From Lysinibacillus sp. PLM2 (GTDB taxonomy: Bacteria > Bacillota > Bacilli > Bacillales_A > Planococcaceae): a DNA stretch of 64,000 nucleotides. Shown here piece by piece: positions 1 through 7,989 of this stretch (the first letter of the stretch is position 1; every line of letters begins with the position of its first letter). A program made the position numbers and the translations under genes. The notes under the pieces are model-generated. The model ran no database searches. It was not told the DNA's origin and was given only the letters and a program-made list of their open reading frames with translations. The stretch covers positions 928,001 to 992,000 of the forward strand of contig AP025689.1 in NCBI GenBank assembly GCA_023168345.1, read 5' to 3'.

Positions 1-342
1 CCTAACTTCACAGACGTGCCTGAAAGCCATCCGTATTATAAGCAAATTGCAGCAATTGAAAATGCAGGTGTGATGAATGGTAAAGGTGACGGTACGTTTG
101 ATCCAAACGGAAAGCTAACTAGAGCGCAAATGGCAGTGATTTTGGTCAATGCCTTTAAATTTACAGGAACGACGGAAGAAGAATTTAAAGATATCTCGAA
201 AGATTATTGGGCAAACAATGCGATTTATGCATTAGCATCTAATGGTATAACTGCTGGCTATGAAGATAATACCTTCAAGCCGGGAGAGAATGTAAGTCGT
301 AAACATTTCAGTTTATTCTTATATAAATCGTTAACTCAATAA
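1..342 (+). CDS. SLH-domain protein, C-terminal end (5' truncated by window)
   Basis: The reading frame is open from base 1 and ends at TAA 340-342, so this is the tail of a gene that starts upstream. About 113 residues are visible and contain S-layer homology repeats: N-F-T-D-V-P opens one, GKGDGTFDPNGKLTRAQMA is its core, and a second core follows (KDYWANNAIYALASNGITAG, then a diverged ending). Known: SLH domains bind pyruvylated secondary cell-wall polymer outside the membrane. The csaB gene directly downstream makes that ligand, which supports the call. The GTG at base 16 is an internal codon, not the start. What the protein does besides anchoring cannot be judged from this fragment. Confidence 0.9.
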   Translation, partial: PNFTDVPESHPYYKQIAAIENAGVMNGKGDGTFDPNGKLTRAQMAVILVNAFKFTGTTEEEFKDISKDYWANNAIYALASNGITAGYEDNTFKPGENVSRKHFSLFLYKSLTQ

Positions 343-351
343 TAAAACAGG

Positions 352-382
352 CGAAACCCATTTTAGATGGGTTTCGTTTTTT
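352..382 (+). terminator. Rho-independent terminator after the SLH gene
   Basis: A 9-bp perfect stem (CGAAACCCA with TGGGTTTCG) and a 7-nt loop are followed by six T. It begins 10 nt after the stop codon of the SLH gene. Confidence 0.9.
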
Positions 383-413
383 ACTATACGGGTGATGTTT
401 GAGATAAGGGGTA

Positions 414-422
414 TGTTATAAT
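414..422 (+). promoter_or_regulatory. Candidate extended -10 promoter for csaB
   Basis: TGTTATAAT fits an extended -10 element (TGnTATAAT). No convincing -35 hexamer lies 16-18 nt upstream. It would give a leader of roughly 190 nt before csaB. Inside that leader an inverted repeat (GAGGT 481-485 with ACCTC 521-525, and AATATT at 489-494 and 508-513) could fold. Confidence 0.45.
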
Positions 423-621
423 TAAAAGGTTAGGTTACAGTAAAAGTTCTTGAAAATACGATTTTAATCGTTAATAATTAGAGGTGTTAATATTTTCCAT
501 TGATAAGAATATTGTGAAAAACCTCCTTCTTAATTGATGAATTTTTCTTTTTATTGAAATTCACTATACATACTTGGAAATAATTAAATTTAATAGAAAA
601 CAATAAAGGATGAACGTAAAA

Positions 622-1761
622 GTGAAAATCGGAATCGTTGGAAATTACGGAAATGATAATAATGGGGATGAAGCAATATTACTTAGTATCATTCGCCAAT
701 TACAAAAAGCTTTTCAAATTGAAACAAATGATATAACTGTTTTTAGTAATAATCCAAAACAAACTGCTGCTCAATATGGCGTGACAAGTTATCCTCTTTA
801 TCATAAAAATGGCAATGCTGCAAAAACATTTATGAAAACATATAAACTGAATAAAGAAATTGTAAAAACTCTTGATTTTGTTGTCATTGGTGGTGGCGGA
901 ATTTTAATGGATTTATATAAACGGGAAGCACCACTATATGGTTCGTATGCAATGATGGCCAAAAGCTCAAAGGTTCCCTATGTAGTTTATGGCTGTGGAG
1001 CTGGTCCTTTAAATACAGGATTAGGGAAATGGTTTATTCGATACATGGCAAAGCATGCGAGAAATATATCGGTACGTGATCCCAAATCGAAAGCATTACT
1101 CCAACAAATCGGTATAAAACGTGAGGTGCATGTAATTGGTGACCCTGCCTTTAGTTTAGAAGTAGACCGTGAAGGCTATAGCTCTGAACCAATTAAAATC
1201 GGTGTAACTGCTGTGCCGTATTATAATGCATCTTATTGGCCAACTGGAGATGAAGCAAAATACAACAATTATATAGAAGGTATGGCGAAAAATTTAGATC
1301 GAATCTTAGAAGAAAATCATGCGGAAGTAACATTCTTTGCAACAAAATATCCTCAGGATGCGGATGTGACAAAGGATATTCAAAGCAAAATGAGATTTTC
1401 AGACAAAACGTCTATTATTGACGAGAATTTAAAGCCGCAAAAATTGCTCGACTTGTCCGCTTCTTTTGATGTGTTGATTGGGACGAGACTGCATTCTTTA
1501 ATTTTAGCTACAGATGCTAAAACACCAATTATTGGGGTTTCATATCATACAAAGGTAAACGATTTTCTTGAAATGGCTGGATTAGGTGAATTTTCCCTTC
1601 CGATTAATTCATTACACGAGAGCGATGAGCATTTTGCGAATTTATTTAACAAAATGAAAGCTGATTGGAATGGAGCAATTGAGCTTGCAACTTCAACAAA
1701 TGCTCAATTTAAAGAAAAAGCGAGCCTAGGCTTAAAACTTCTTGTAGAAGGTGCAAAGTAA
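622..1761 (+). CDS. csaB: Polysaccharide pyruvyl transferase CsaB
   Basis: Predicted to transfer a ketal pyruvyl group from phosphoenolpyruvate to the secondary cell-wall polymer, the modification that SLH domains recognise. The N-terminus KIGIVGNYGNDNNGDEAI, the glycine run VVIGGGGILMD, and the C-terminal GTRLHSLILA segment match the pyruvyl-transferase family; the length of about 380 residues is usual. The GTG at 622 is preferred because AAAGGATG lies 9-10 nt upstream; an in-frame ATG at 610 overlaps that ribosome site and is less likely. The next gene starts 1 nt after this stop. The preceding SLH gene supports a role in S-layer anchoring. Confidence 0.88.
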   Translation: MKIGIVGNYGNDNNGDEAILLSIIRQLQKAFQIETNDITVFSNNPKQTAAQYGVTSYPLYHKNGNAAKTFMKTYKLNKEIVKTLDFVVIGGGGILMDLYKREAPLYGSYAMMAKSSKVPYVVYGCGAGPLNTGLGKWFIRYMAKHARNISVRDPKSKALLQQIGIKREVHVIGDPAFSLEVDREGYSSEPIKIGVTAVPYYNASYWPTGDEAKYNNYIEGMAKNLDRILEENHAEVTFFATKYPQDADVTKDIQSKMRFSDKTSIIDENLKPQKLLDLSASFDVLIGTRLHSLILATDAKTPIIGVSYHTKVNDFLEMAGLGEFSLPINSLHESDEHFANLFNKMKADWNGAIELATSTNAQFKEKASLGLKLLVEGAK

Positions 1762-1762
1762 G

Positions 1763-2857
1763 ATGAAAAAAGTACTGATTATAAGCAATATGTATCCATC
1801 AATGGAGCATTTATCATATGGTATCTTCGTGAAAAATCAAGTGGAGCAGCTTCGTGAAAACGGGATAGAGTCTTTACTAGCAGTAAATGCTGATCCGAAA
1901 ACGGGAAAGTTAAATGTTCTAAAAAAATATGCAAAATGGGCAATTAAAGTGAACTCCAGCTTTAAAAAAAATAAGAAAGACATTGAGCTTACACATTGTC
2001 ATTATGTTTTTCCAAGTGGACTGTTTTCGTATCGTTTAAAAAAGAAATATGGTATTCCATACGTTGTTACAGCCCATGGTGGTGATATTAATAAAATGGC
2101 GAAAAAGGGTGGACGCATTCGCGAATATACAAATAAAATTTTGCAAAACGCGGATCACATCATTGCTGTTGGGGAAGAGCTTGCAAGTGATATACAAAGA
2201 GATTTTGGTGTAGAGGAAAGTCGTATTTCTGTAATGAGTATGGGAATTGACCGAACCGTGTTTTATAAGTCAGCTTCGAAAGAAGAGGCGATGAAACAGG
2301 TGAATATGGACCCAAATCGCACTAATTTTTTATTCGTCGGAAACATCATTCAAGAAAAGGGCGTAGAGGAGCTCATTTCAGCTTTTAATCAACTTGATTG
2401 TAATTATCCTGATCAGGTCGCTTTATATTGTGTAGGTTCAACAAAGGATACTGCCTTTACTGATAGAATGAAAGAGCTTGCTGGAGCGAATAAAAATATT
2501 CATTTTATAGAGCCGATGCCACAGAATAGATTGGCGGAATATTTCCAAGCAGCAAATGTATTTGTGTTACCGTCTTACATAGAAGGGTTAGGGTTGGTGG
2601 CACTAGAGGCTATGAGCTGTGGAACACCAGTAATTGCTTCAGATGTTGGCGGACTTCATTACATGCTGCAGGATGGAGCGGGTGTTCTTGTTCCACCAAA
2701 GGATGCGAATGCTTTATTTATGGAGTTTGAGAAAGTAGTGTTAAACAAAGGGCAGATGAATGTAAATGAAGCAAAGGTGGACGAGCTTCTTCAGTTGCAT
2801 GATTCAAAGACAATTATTGCACGGTTAACGGAGATTTATCGTCGGTATAGTAAATAA
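1763..2857 (+). CDS. Glycosyltransferase family 4 protein
   Basis: A GT-B-fold transferase of about 364 residues. The N-terminal half begins MKKVLIISNMYPSMEHLSYG and carries the acceptor-side motif TAHGGDINKMAKK. The C-terminal donor half carries FVGNIIQEKGVEEL and the GT4 E-x7-E region (PSYIEGLGLVALEAMSCGTP). The ATG at 1763 is used: GAAGGTG sits 9 nt upstream and the gene begins 1 nt after the csaB stop. An upstream in-frame GTG at 1751 would overlap csaB and has no ribosome site of its own. Inferred role: assembly or decoration of the cell-wall polymer that CsaB modifies; acceptor and sugar are unknown. Confidence 0.85.
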   Translation: MKKVLIISNMYPSMEHLSYGIFVKNQVEQLRENGIESLLAVNADPKTGKLNVLKKYAKWAIKVNSSFKKNKKDIELTHCHYVFPSGLFSYRLKKKYGIPYVVTAHGGDINKMAKKGGRIREYTNKILQNADHIIAVGEELASDIQRDFGVEESRISVMSMGIDRTVFYKSASKEEAMKQVNMDPNRTNFLFVGNIIQEKGVEELISAFNQLDCNYPDQVALYCVGSTKDTAFTDRMKELAGANKNIHFIEPMPQNRLAEYFQAANVFVLPSYIEGLGLVALEAMSCGTPVIASDVGGLHYMLQDGAGVLVPPKDANALFMEFEKVVLNKGQMNVNEAKVDELLQLHDSKTIIARLTEIYRRYSK

Positions 2858-2953
2858 ACGATAAGAACAGTTCACCAAGCAGAAAATGTGAATGGTTCAT
2901 ATTACAACATTCTAACCTGGATGCAGTTTATTACATTTCGTGTTTCACTAAAT

Positions 2954-3005
2954 TCCATGTGAATGTAGTTAACACATGGAGTCAACAGGGTTCCTTAAGC
3001 GAACC
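2954..3005 (+). other. Two inverted repeats ahead of murJ
   Basis: TCCATGTG (2954-2961) and CACATGGA (2973-2980) form a perfect 8-bp stem with an 11-nt loop. A second small repeat pairs GGTTC (2989-2993) with GAACC (3001-3005) around the palindrome CTTAAG. Neither is followed by a T run, so they are not a clear terminator. They lie just upstream of the murJ ribosome site and could be a leader structure or a protein-binding site. Confidence 0.35.
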
Positions 3006-3031
3006 TAAATTACAAAGGATTGTGATCTCAT

Positions 3032-4552
3032 TTGAGTCGTTTTTTAAAGATTATTGGGGCAGTTGCGGTTATTAATATTTTTGCGCGCTTTTTTGGCTTC
3101 TTGCGTGAAATCATTATCGGTATCCAATATGGCACTACCAATTTAGCCGATAGTATTATTAATGCTTATACAATTCCAAACTTAATATATTTAGTGGTCG
3201 GTGGTGCCTTTACAACCGCCTTTATATCTATATATCATAAAACGGAGTCTTCGTTAAAAGAATATATTCGAAGAACATTTACAACAATTTTAATATCGAT
3301 TACTCTTGTAACCGTTGTATTTATGGTGTTCGGGGATTTTCTAATACAATCTTATTTTAAGCCTGAGAGTCAGGAAGAGTATGAAATATTAAAGTCCCTT
3401 TATAATTGGATGATGCCTTCAACGATTATGCTTGTATTATCAACTTGGCTGAGTGGAATTTTAAATGTTCAAGAGAAATTCCATTTATCAAGTTTCTCGG
3501 TGTTAATCTATAATTTATCCTTTTTAATCATTTCGGTGGCACTAGCATTCTTCATTGGACCTGTCGGATATGGTATTGGGGCATTGCTTGGGGCAATGTT
3601 TATGATTGGCTTTTTAATTAATGGAGTGAGAAAAGCTGAGCATATGTCTTTTAAGCCAAGCTTTACATTTGCGAACGATCAGAAACAGCTATGGTTAGTT
3701 GCTTTACCTATTATGCTTGGTGGGGCAACGGCTCAAATGTACACGCTAATTCAACGTTTTTTTACAAACGATTTAGCAGATGGTGCAGTGTCGGCTGTAA
3801 ACTATGCGACAAAGGTATCTCAATTCCCCCAAGCATTATTAATGACTGCTGTAACAACGGTAATTTACCCTCTTTTAAGTAAAAAAGAAGGGGAAGGAGA
3901 TAATGAATCCGTTAAAAAACTATATGTGCGCGGTTTAAGAATGTTGTATTTACTCATTTTGCCGATTTCCGTGTATGTGTATTTCCAATCAGATGCTGTG
4001 GTAAGGGTAATCTTTGAATATGGCTTATTTGATGCAGCTTCTACAGCGTTAACGGCACCTGTATTAAAAATCTTTAGTTTAACAATGTTCTTCCTAGCAG
4101 CAAGCACATATGTGACACGTTTTTATTACGCTAAAGGAAATTCGATGATCCCTGTCATTTTTAGTTTGCTAACTGTATTTGGTGTCAATATTGTCGTGAC
4201 CTCGGCGCTAATCAATGCACTTGATGCAGAAGCTGTTGCATGGGGGAACTTAATTAGTGCAATCTTGAATTTGATATTATTAATTATTTTCTTACAATTT
4301 AAATATAAATTGAAGCTTGTTGGGGATAACCTAGTACAATTTGCTAAGTTTTTAGTATTAACAATTGGCTTTGTAGCTCTTTCCTGGGCGATTTCAACAT
4401 TGGTTGTGATTGATAATAAATTCCTGCATGTGATCATTACGTTTATCCTTACAATGATCGGATATGCAGTATTTGTATTATTGTTAAAGTTCCAAGAGGT
4501 AAATAGTGCTATTGGGAAATTTAAAAATAAGCTGTCTAAAAGTAATAAATAA
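3032..4552 (+). CDS. murJ: MurJ/MviN-family lipid flippase
   Basis: Polytopic membrane protein of 506 residues in the MOP superfamily. The N-terminus (NIFARFFGFLREIIIGIQYG, then IPNLIYLVVGGAFTTAF) is the MurJ signature, and about 14 hydrophobic segments follow, which is the usual number. Known: MurJ flips lipid-linked cell-wall precursor across the cytoplasmic membrane. Its place after csaB and a GT4 enzyme leaves open that it moves a secondary-polymer precursor instead of, or as well as, lipid II. It starts at TTG 3032, with AAAGGA at 3014-3019, a rather long 12-nt spacing; no better in-frame start is visible. A large hairpin terminator ends the unit. Confidence 0.82.
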   Translation: MSRFLKIIGAVAVINIFARFFGFLREIIIGIQYGTTNLADSIINAYTIPNLIYLVVGGAFTTAFISIYHKTESSLKEYIRRTFTTILISITLVTVVFMVFGDFLIQSYFKPESQEEYEILKSLYNWMMPSTIMLVLSTWLSGILNVQEKFHLSSFSVLIYNLSFLIISVALAFFIGPVGYGIGALLGAMFMIGFLINGVRKAEHMSFKPSFTFANDQKQLWLVALPIMLGGATAQMYTLIQRFFTNDLADGAVSAVNYATKVSQFPQALLMTAVTTVIYPLLSKKEGEGDNESVKKLYVRGLRMLYLLILPISVYVYFQSDAVVRVIFEYGLFDAASTALTAPVLKIFSLTMFFLAASTYVTRFYYAKGNSMIPVIFSLLTVFGVNIVVTSALINALDAEAVAWGNLISAILNLILLIIFLQFKYKLKLVGDNLVQFAKFLVLTIGFVALSWAISTLVVIDNKFLHVIITFILTMIGYAVFVLLLKFQEVNSAIGKFKNKLSKSNK

Positions 4553-4580
4553 GTTTAAATCATAATAGGTATAGAGTAAT

Positions 4581-4629
4581 AAACTAGTAAAAGAAATTAT
4601 TCATGAATAATTTCTTTTTACTAGTTTTT
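4581..4629. terminator. Long hairpin terminator after murJ
   Basis: A stem of about 22 bp with one bulged T is flanked by A-rich sequence on the left and a T run on the right (positions 4581-4602 pair with 4605-4627). It ends the csaB-GT4-murJ transcript. Confidence 0.88.
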
Positions 4630-4663
4630 CCTTTACAGACTAATATTTTTATAAGCAAATTCC

Positions 4664-4692
4664 TTTATTTCAAGACAATTTTAATATATAAT
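4664..4692 (+). promoter_or_regulatory. Candidate SigA-type promoter of the TetR gene
   Basis: A perfect -10 TATAAT lies at 4687-4692. The hexamer 17 nt upstream, TTTATT (4664-4669), is only a weak -35. It would give a transcript starting about 55 nt before the regulator's ATG. Confidence 0.4.
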
Positions 4693-4755
4693 TATCTGTA
4701 AATTATCTGGGAAGTTATAAGATTGGTAATGTTCAATAGAAAATGAGGGATATGA

Positions 4756-5337
4756 ATGCCGAGAGGTCGCAGAGTTAACTCGAATGGTGAGAGAAGTAAG
4801 CAATTATTATTATCAAAAGCAATCGAGCTATTTTCAATTAACGGTTATTATGAAACAAAAATTAGTGATATTGTAAAATCTGCTGATTTAACACAGCCAA
4901 CTTTTTATTTATACTTCCAAAGTAAGGAGTCATTATACAAAGACTTAAACGAGCAGTTTAAAGTGGACTTTTTTGAGATTGTAAATAAAGAGATGGATTC
5001 TACAAAAAGAATTGTCGAAAATATTCAATTAAAATTAGTGGATATTTTTAATTTCTTCTTAGAAAATCCAAACTTAACGAAAATTGGATTCTATGATTCG
5101 GAGTATGCACCAATATTAAAAGAAGAGTTTTCTAATGTTGTAATGGAAATGTTAAAAGATAAAGCAAACCTTTTCGTTCGTGAAAATATGGATGTTAAGA
5201 TTTATGCTGAATGTTTTATCGGTTCCATTGAACGTTTATCGTTAACAAAGTTGTTAACTGGTAAAAGAAGTCCAGAACAATTAGCTTCTGATATTGTAAA
5301 CATATTTTTTGTTTACGAGAAAGAGCCGGCTTTATAA
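4756..5337 (+). CDS. TetR/AcrR-family transcriptional regulator
   Basis: A 193-residue regulator. Residues about 15-60 form the TetR helix-turn-helix (LLLSKAIELFSINGYYETKI, then IVKSADLTQPTFYLYFQSKE). The rest is the helical ligand-binding and dimer domain, which is not conserved enough to name a ligand. GAGGGA sits 5 nt before the ATG. It stands alone between two strong terminators, so its target is not obvious; it could regulate itself or the divergent or distant surface genes. Similar small TetR proteins control fatty-acid or multidrug genes, but nothing here decides that. Confidence 0.85.
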   Translation: MPRGRRVNSNGERSKQLLLSKAIELFSINGYYETKISDIVKSADLTQPTFYLYFQSKESLYKDLNEQFKVDFFEIVNKEMDSTKRIVENIQLKLVDIFNFFLENPNLTKIGFYDSEYAPILKEEFSNVVMEMLKDKANLFVRENMDVKIYAECFIGSIERLSLTKLLTGKRSPEQLASDIVNIFFVYEKEPAL

Positions 5338-5424
5338 ATTTAATTTGAACTAGATGGCTTAAGTTAGACTTCCTAAGTACGTTTAGGCTTTAAACATTGT
5401 GATTTAATACTATATCTATAGTGG

Positions 5425-5466
5425 AAAACGGCAAAACCAATTTCGTTTGGTTTTGCCGTTTTTTTT
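5425..5466. terminator. Bidirectional terminator between tetR and the S41 protease gene
   Basis: A perfect 16-bp stem (5425-5440 with 5447-5462) around a 6-nt loop, with A residues on the left and T residues on the right. The genes on either side converge here, so one hairpin can end both transcripts. Confidence 0.92.
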
Positions 5467-5485
5467 ATCGGTTCCCGTTAAGGGC

Positions 5486-6853
5486 TTATTCATTGCCAAC
5501 AGTAACATGTAGATAACTACCGGATTTTAATTGTTTTCCATCTTCATCATAAATGGATGGGTGAATAACTAACATATACTCAGCTCCAGCAATTAAAGGA
5601 GATTTTGGTGTTATAAACAGTTGTGTCCCTTTCGTTTCAATAGCAATGTCAACAGTTTGGCCACCAAGTGCTACAAGCTCTACAGCCTTTGGATCAAAGT
5701 CAGCAGCAACTGATCTGTTGAAATTTAGGGTAAAGCTTTTGGTTGTTGGAACTTCTTTTAAGCTTTTTAATTCTTTATATTTTGTAAGCTTTTCTTTAAT
5801 TGCATCATAGTGTGCTTGATAAATTGGATTTGATGTTGTTTGTATATGTGGTGTAACACCTATCTTATTTACAATTGTATCCTTTGGACCTGTGAATTCA
5901 GCAATAGTTAGCTTTAATCTGCCTTCACTAAGCGTATAGAAGCCTTGCATTGTGCCTTTTCCATAGGTTTGTTCACCATAGATTAAGGCGGCATTTTGAT
6001 CGCGCAATGCAGCAGCAGTCATTTCAGAAGCACTCGCACTATATCGATTCACTAACAGTCTCGTATTAATAGGGAATTTTGACGCTTGGTAAATTGATGG
6101 ATAGAGTGTTGTGCCTGATGCTTCTTTTAACTTATAGGCATGAGAAGCATTTGGGAACATGCCGATTAATTCTTCAGCAGTGGTTACATAGCCACCACCA
6201 TTGTTTTGTAAATCGAGAATAAAGGATGTAGCACCTTGTGATTTTAATTTTTCTAGAGCATCTTTTACTTCATCAGCACCATTGTTTGTAAAAGAAGTCA
6301 TTTGGATATAACCAATATTTCCGTAAAGTAACTGTGCCGTTACATTTTGTACAGTAAATGGCTTTCTAATGATAGACAACGTTTGAGTGGACCCATTTCC
6401 TTTTAAAACCCTGATGTTTACAGATGTCCCTTCTTTACCTTGAATTAAGGAGGAGGCCTGTTCTATTGTTATATTAACAGTTGACATGTCATTCACTTTC
6501 GTAATGATGTCGCCGTCTTCGAGCCCATAATTAAATGCACTGCCATTCTCCATCACATCCATGATTAAAATACCTTTTTCATGTTTTTGAATGACAACGC
6601 CGATACCTACCGTTGTATTGTCTATTGAATTAATAAAAGATTGATATTCTTCCTCTGTAAAATAGGCAGAGTAAGGATCGAGCATTTCGATCATTTCATC
6701 GACTGTTTTGGCCTTATCAAGATCGCCATCTATTTCACCAACATAATCATGCTCGATTATGTATTTAACGTCATCAAATGTTGCTGCATATGTGTTTAGT
6801 GGTAGCAGGATTGTTAAGATCAGAAGTAGGGGGATCGATATCCATTTTTTCAT
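5486..6853 (-). CDS. S41-family C-terminal processing peptidase with PDZ and Ig-like tail
   Basis: Exported serine protease of about 455 residues. A signal peptide spans residues 1 to about 24 (MKKWISIPLLLILTILL). A PDZ domain lies at about 80-165. The S41 catalytic region follows with Ser at about 276 in SASASEM and Lys at about 299 in YGKGTMQ. The last 100 residues (NFNRSVAADFDP to YMLVIHPSIYDEDGK) resemble a bacterial Ig-like (Big_5) domain, an unusual addition for a CtpA-type protease. The ATG at 6853 is chosen because GAGGTG lies 6 nt before it; the GTG at 6862 is part of that ribosome site. It probably trims envelope or surface proteins; the substrate is unknown. Confidence 0.87.
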   Translation of the reverse strand: MKKWISIPLLLILTILLPLNTYAATFDDVKYIIEHDYVGEIDGDLDKAKTVDEMIEMLDPYSAYFTEEEYQSFINSIDNTTVGIGVVIQKHEKGILIMDVMENGSAFNYGLEDGDIITKVNDMSTVNITIEQASSLIQGKEGTSVNIRVLKGNGSTQTLSIIRKPFTVQNVTAQLLYGNIGYIQMTSFTNNGADEVKDALEKLKSQGATSFILDLQNNGGGYVTTAEELIGMFPNASHAYKLKEASGTTLYPSIYQASKFPINTRLLVNRYSASASEMTAAALRDQNAALIYGEQTYGKGTMQGFYTLSEGRLKLTIAEFTGPKDTIVNKIGVTPHIQTTSNPIYQAHYDAIKEKLTKYKELKSLKEVPTTKSFTLNFNRSVAADFDPKAVELVALGGQTVDIAIETKGTQLFITPKSPLIAGAEYMLVIHPSIYDEDGKQLKSGSYLHVTVGNE

Positions 6854-6936
6854 CAAAAACACCTCGTTCTTTTTTGTAGCTCTATTATAACGCTTAGATT
6901 ATGAATTTAGTAGGTGTTTAATAGAAATGAAGTATT

Positions 6937-6975
6937 AAAAAACCCCATTACACCTAATATCGTGTAGTGGGGGGT
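6937..6975 (-). terminator. Terminator of the first LCP gene
   Basis: Read on the minus strand, a CCCCA-x-TACAC arm pairs with GTGTA-x-TGGGG (one mismatch) and is followed by TTTTTT. It begins just after the stop of the LCP gene at 6982. Confidence 0.8.
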
Positions 6976-6981
6976 CTTAAA

Positions 6982-7929
6982 TTATTGTAATGATTGCTGC
7001 AATGTTTTTTTTACTTCTGTTAATTCTTCTTCGTTTAAAAAGTAATACCAAATACCATTTTCTATACGACCATCGCCTTTTGTAAAGTTCAGATGTTCAA
7101 TATTGTTTAAAGTTGATCGATATAAGTTTTGGAACTCAACGATTTCATCAAAAGTAAGGTTTGTTTCAACATGATTTCGTATGATTTTTAATATACCTGG
7201 GGCTTGCCAGATTAAATTGATGGAGGCTGCTTTGTTAAATAATTTTTCTAGCACCTGCCTTTGTCGACCTTGTCTTCCAAAATCGCCTGTGGGATCTTCT
7301 TTCCGCATTCTAACGTACTCGAGTGCATCTTCTCCGGAAAGAGTAATATTGCCTTCGGGAAATTCATGGGTATCAGTAGAAAAGGCGAACTCATTTGTCA
7401 CTTCTATACCACCCATTAAGTCGACCATCTCCGTAAAGCCTTCCATATTGACAGTTACCACATAATCGATCGGGATGTCCAATAAGTTTTCAACGGTTTG
7501 TAAAGAAGTTTTAACGCCACCAAAGGCATATGAATGATTTATTTTATCTGAAAAATCGAATCCAATAATTTCTGTATAAGTATCACGTGGAATACTTAAA
7601 ATCTTCATTGATTCGGTATTAGGGTCTAATGTTAAGGTGAGAATCGTATCTGCACGTCCAGAGGATTCCCAGTTATCGATGCCTAGAAGGAGAACAGAAA
7701 TCGGCTGAGGTGCTTCTTTATTTTGAATCGTTAATTGTATCGGTGATTCTTTAGTAGGCTGGTCGGATGTTTCGGAAGTAGCTTCTGTTGTGTCTATTAC
7801 AATAGGCTCATGAATCGCTTCAAAGGTGGATTTTACTTCTATATATAGATAGGTTGCATATCCAATTGCAATAACTAATAAAGATCCAACAACTATAAGG
7901 ATCGTTTTCCAATTAAACCACTTTCTCAT
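6982..7929 (-). CDS. LCP (LytR-CpsA-Psr) family cell-wall polymer ligase
   Basis: Membrane-anchored enzyme of 315 residues. A single transmembrane helix at about 10-30 (ILIVVGSLLVIAIGYATYLY) precedes a linker and the extracellular LCP domain, which has GIDNWESSGRADTILTLTL, LSIPRDTYTEI, and the Arg-rich YVRMRKEDPTGDFGRQ motif. Known: LCP enzymes move lipid-linked polymer such as teichoic acid onto peptidoglycan. GGAGGAGAT lies about 5-10 nt before the ATG. It follows brnQ by only 60 nt on the same strand with no clear hairpin between, so co-transcription is possible. A second LCP gene is at 18014-19096. Confidence 0.9.
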   Translation of the reverse strand: MRKWFNWKTILIVVGSLLVIAIGYATYLYIEVKSTFEAIHEPIVIDTTEATSETSDQPTKESPIQLTIQNKEAPQPISVLLLGIDNWESSGRADTILTLTLDPNTESMKILSIPRDTYTEIIGFDFSDKINHSYAFGGVKTSLQTVENLLDIPIDYVVTVNMEGFTEMVDLMGGIEVTNEFAFSTDTHEFPEGNITLSGEDALEYVRMRKEDPTGDFGRQGRQRQVLEKLFNKAASINLIWQAPGILKIIRNHVETNLTFDEIVEFQNLYRSTLNNIEHLNFTKGDGRIENGIWYYFLNEEELTEVKKTLQQSLQ

Positions 7930-7989
7930 AAAAATATCTCCTCCATTTGGCAGTATATGCGAATAGAGGAGATACTAGTCTTTATGCTA

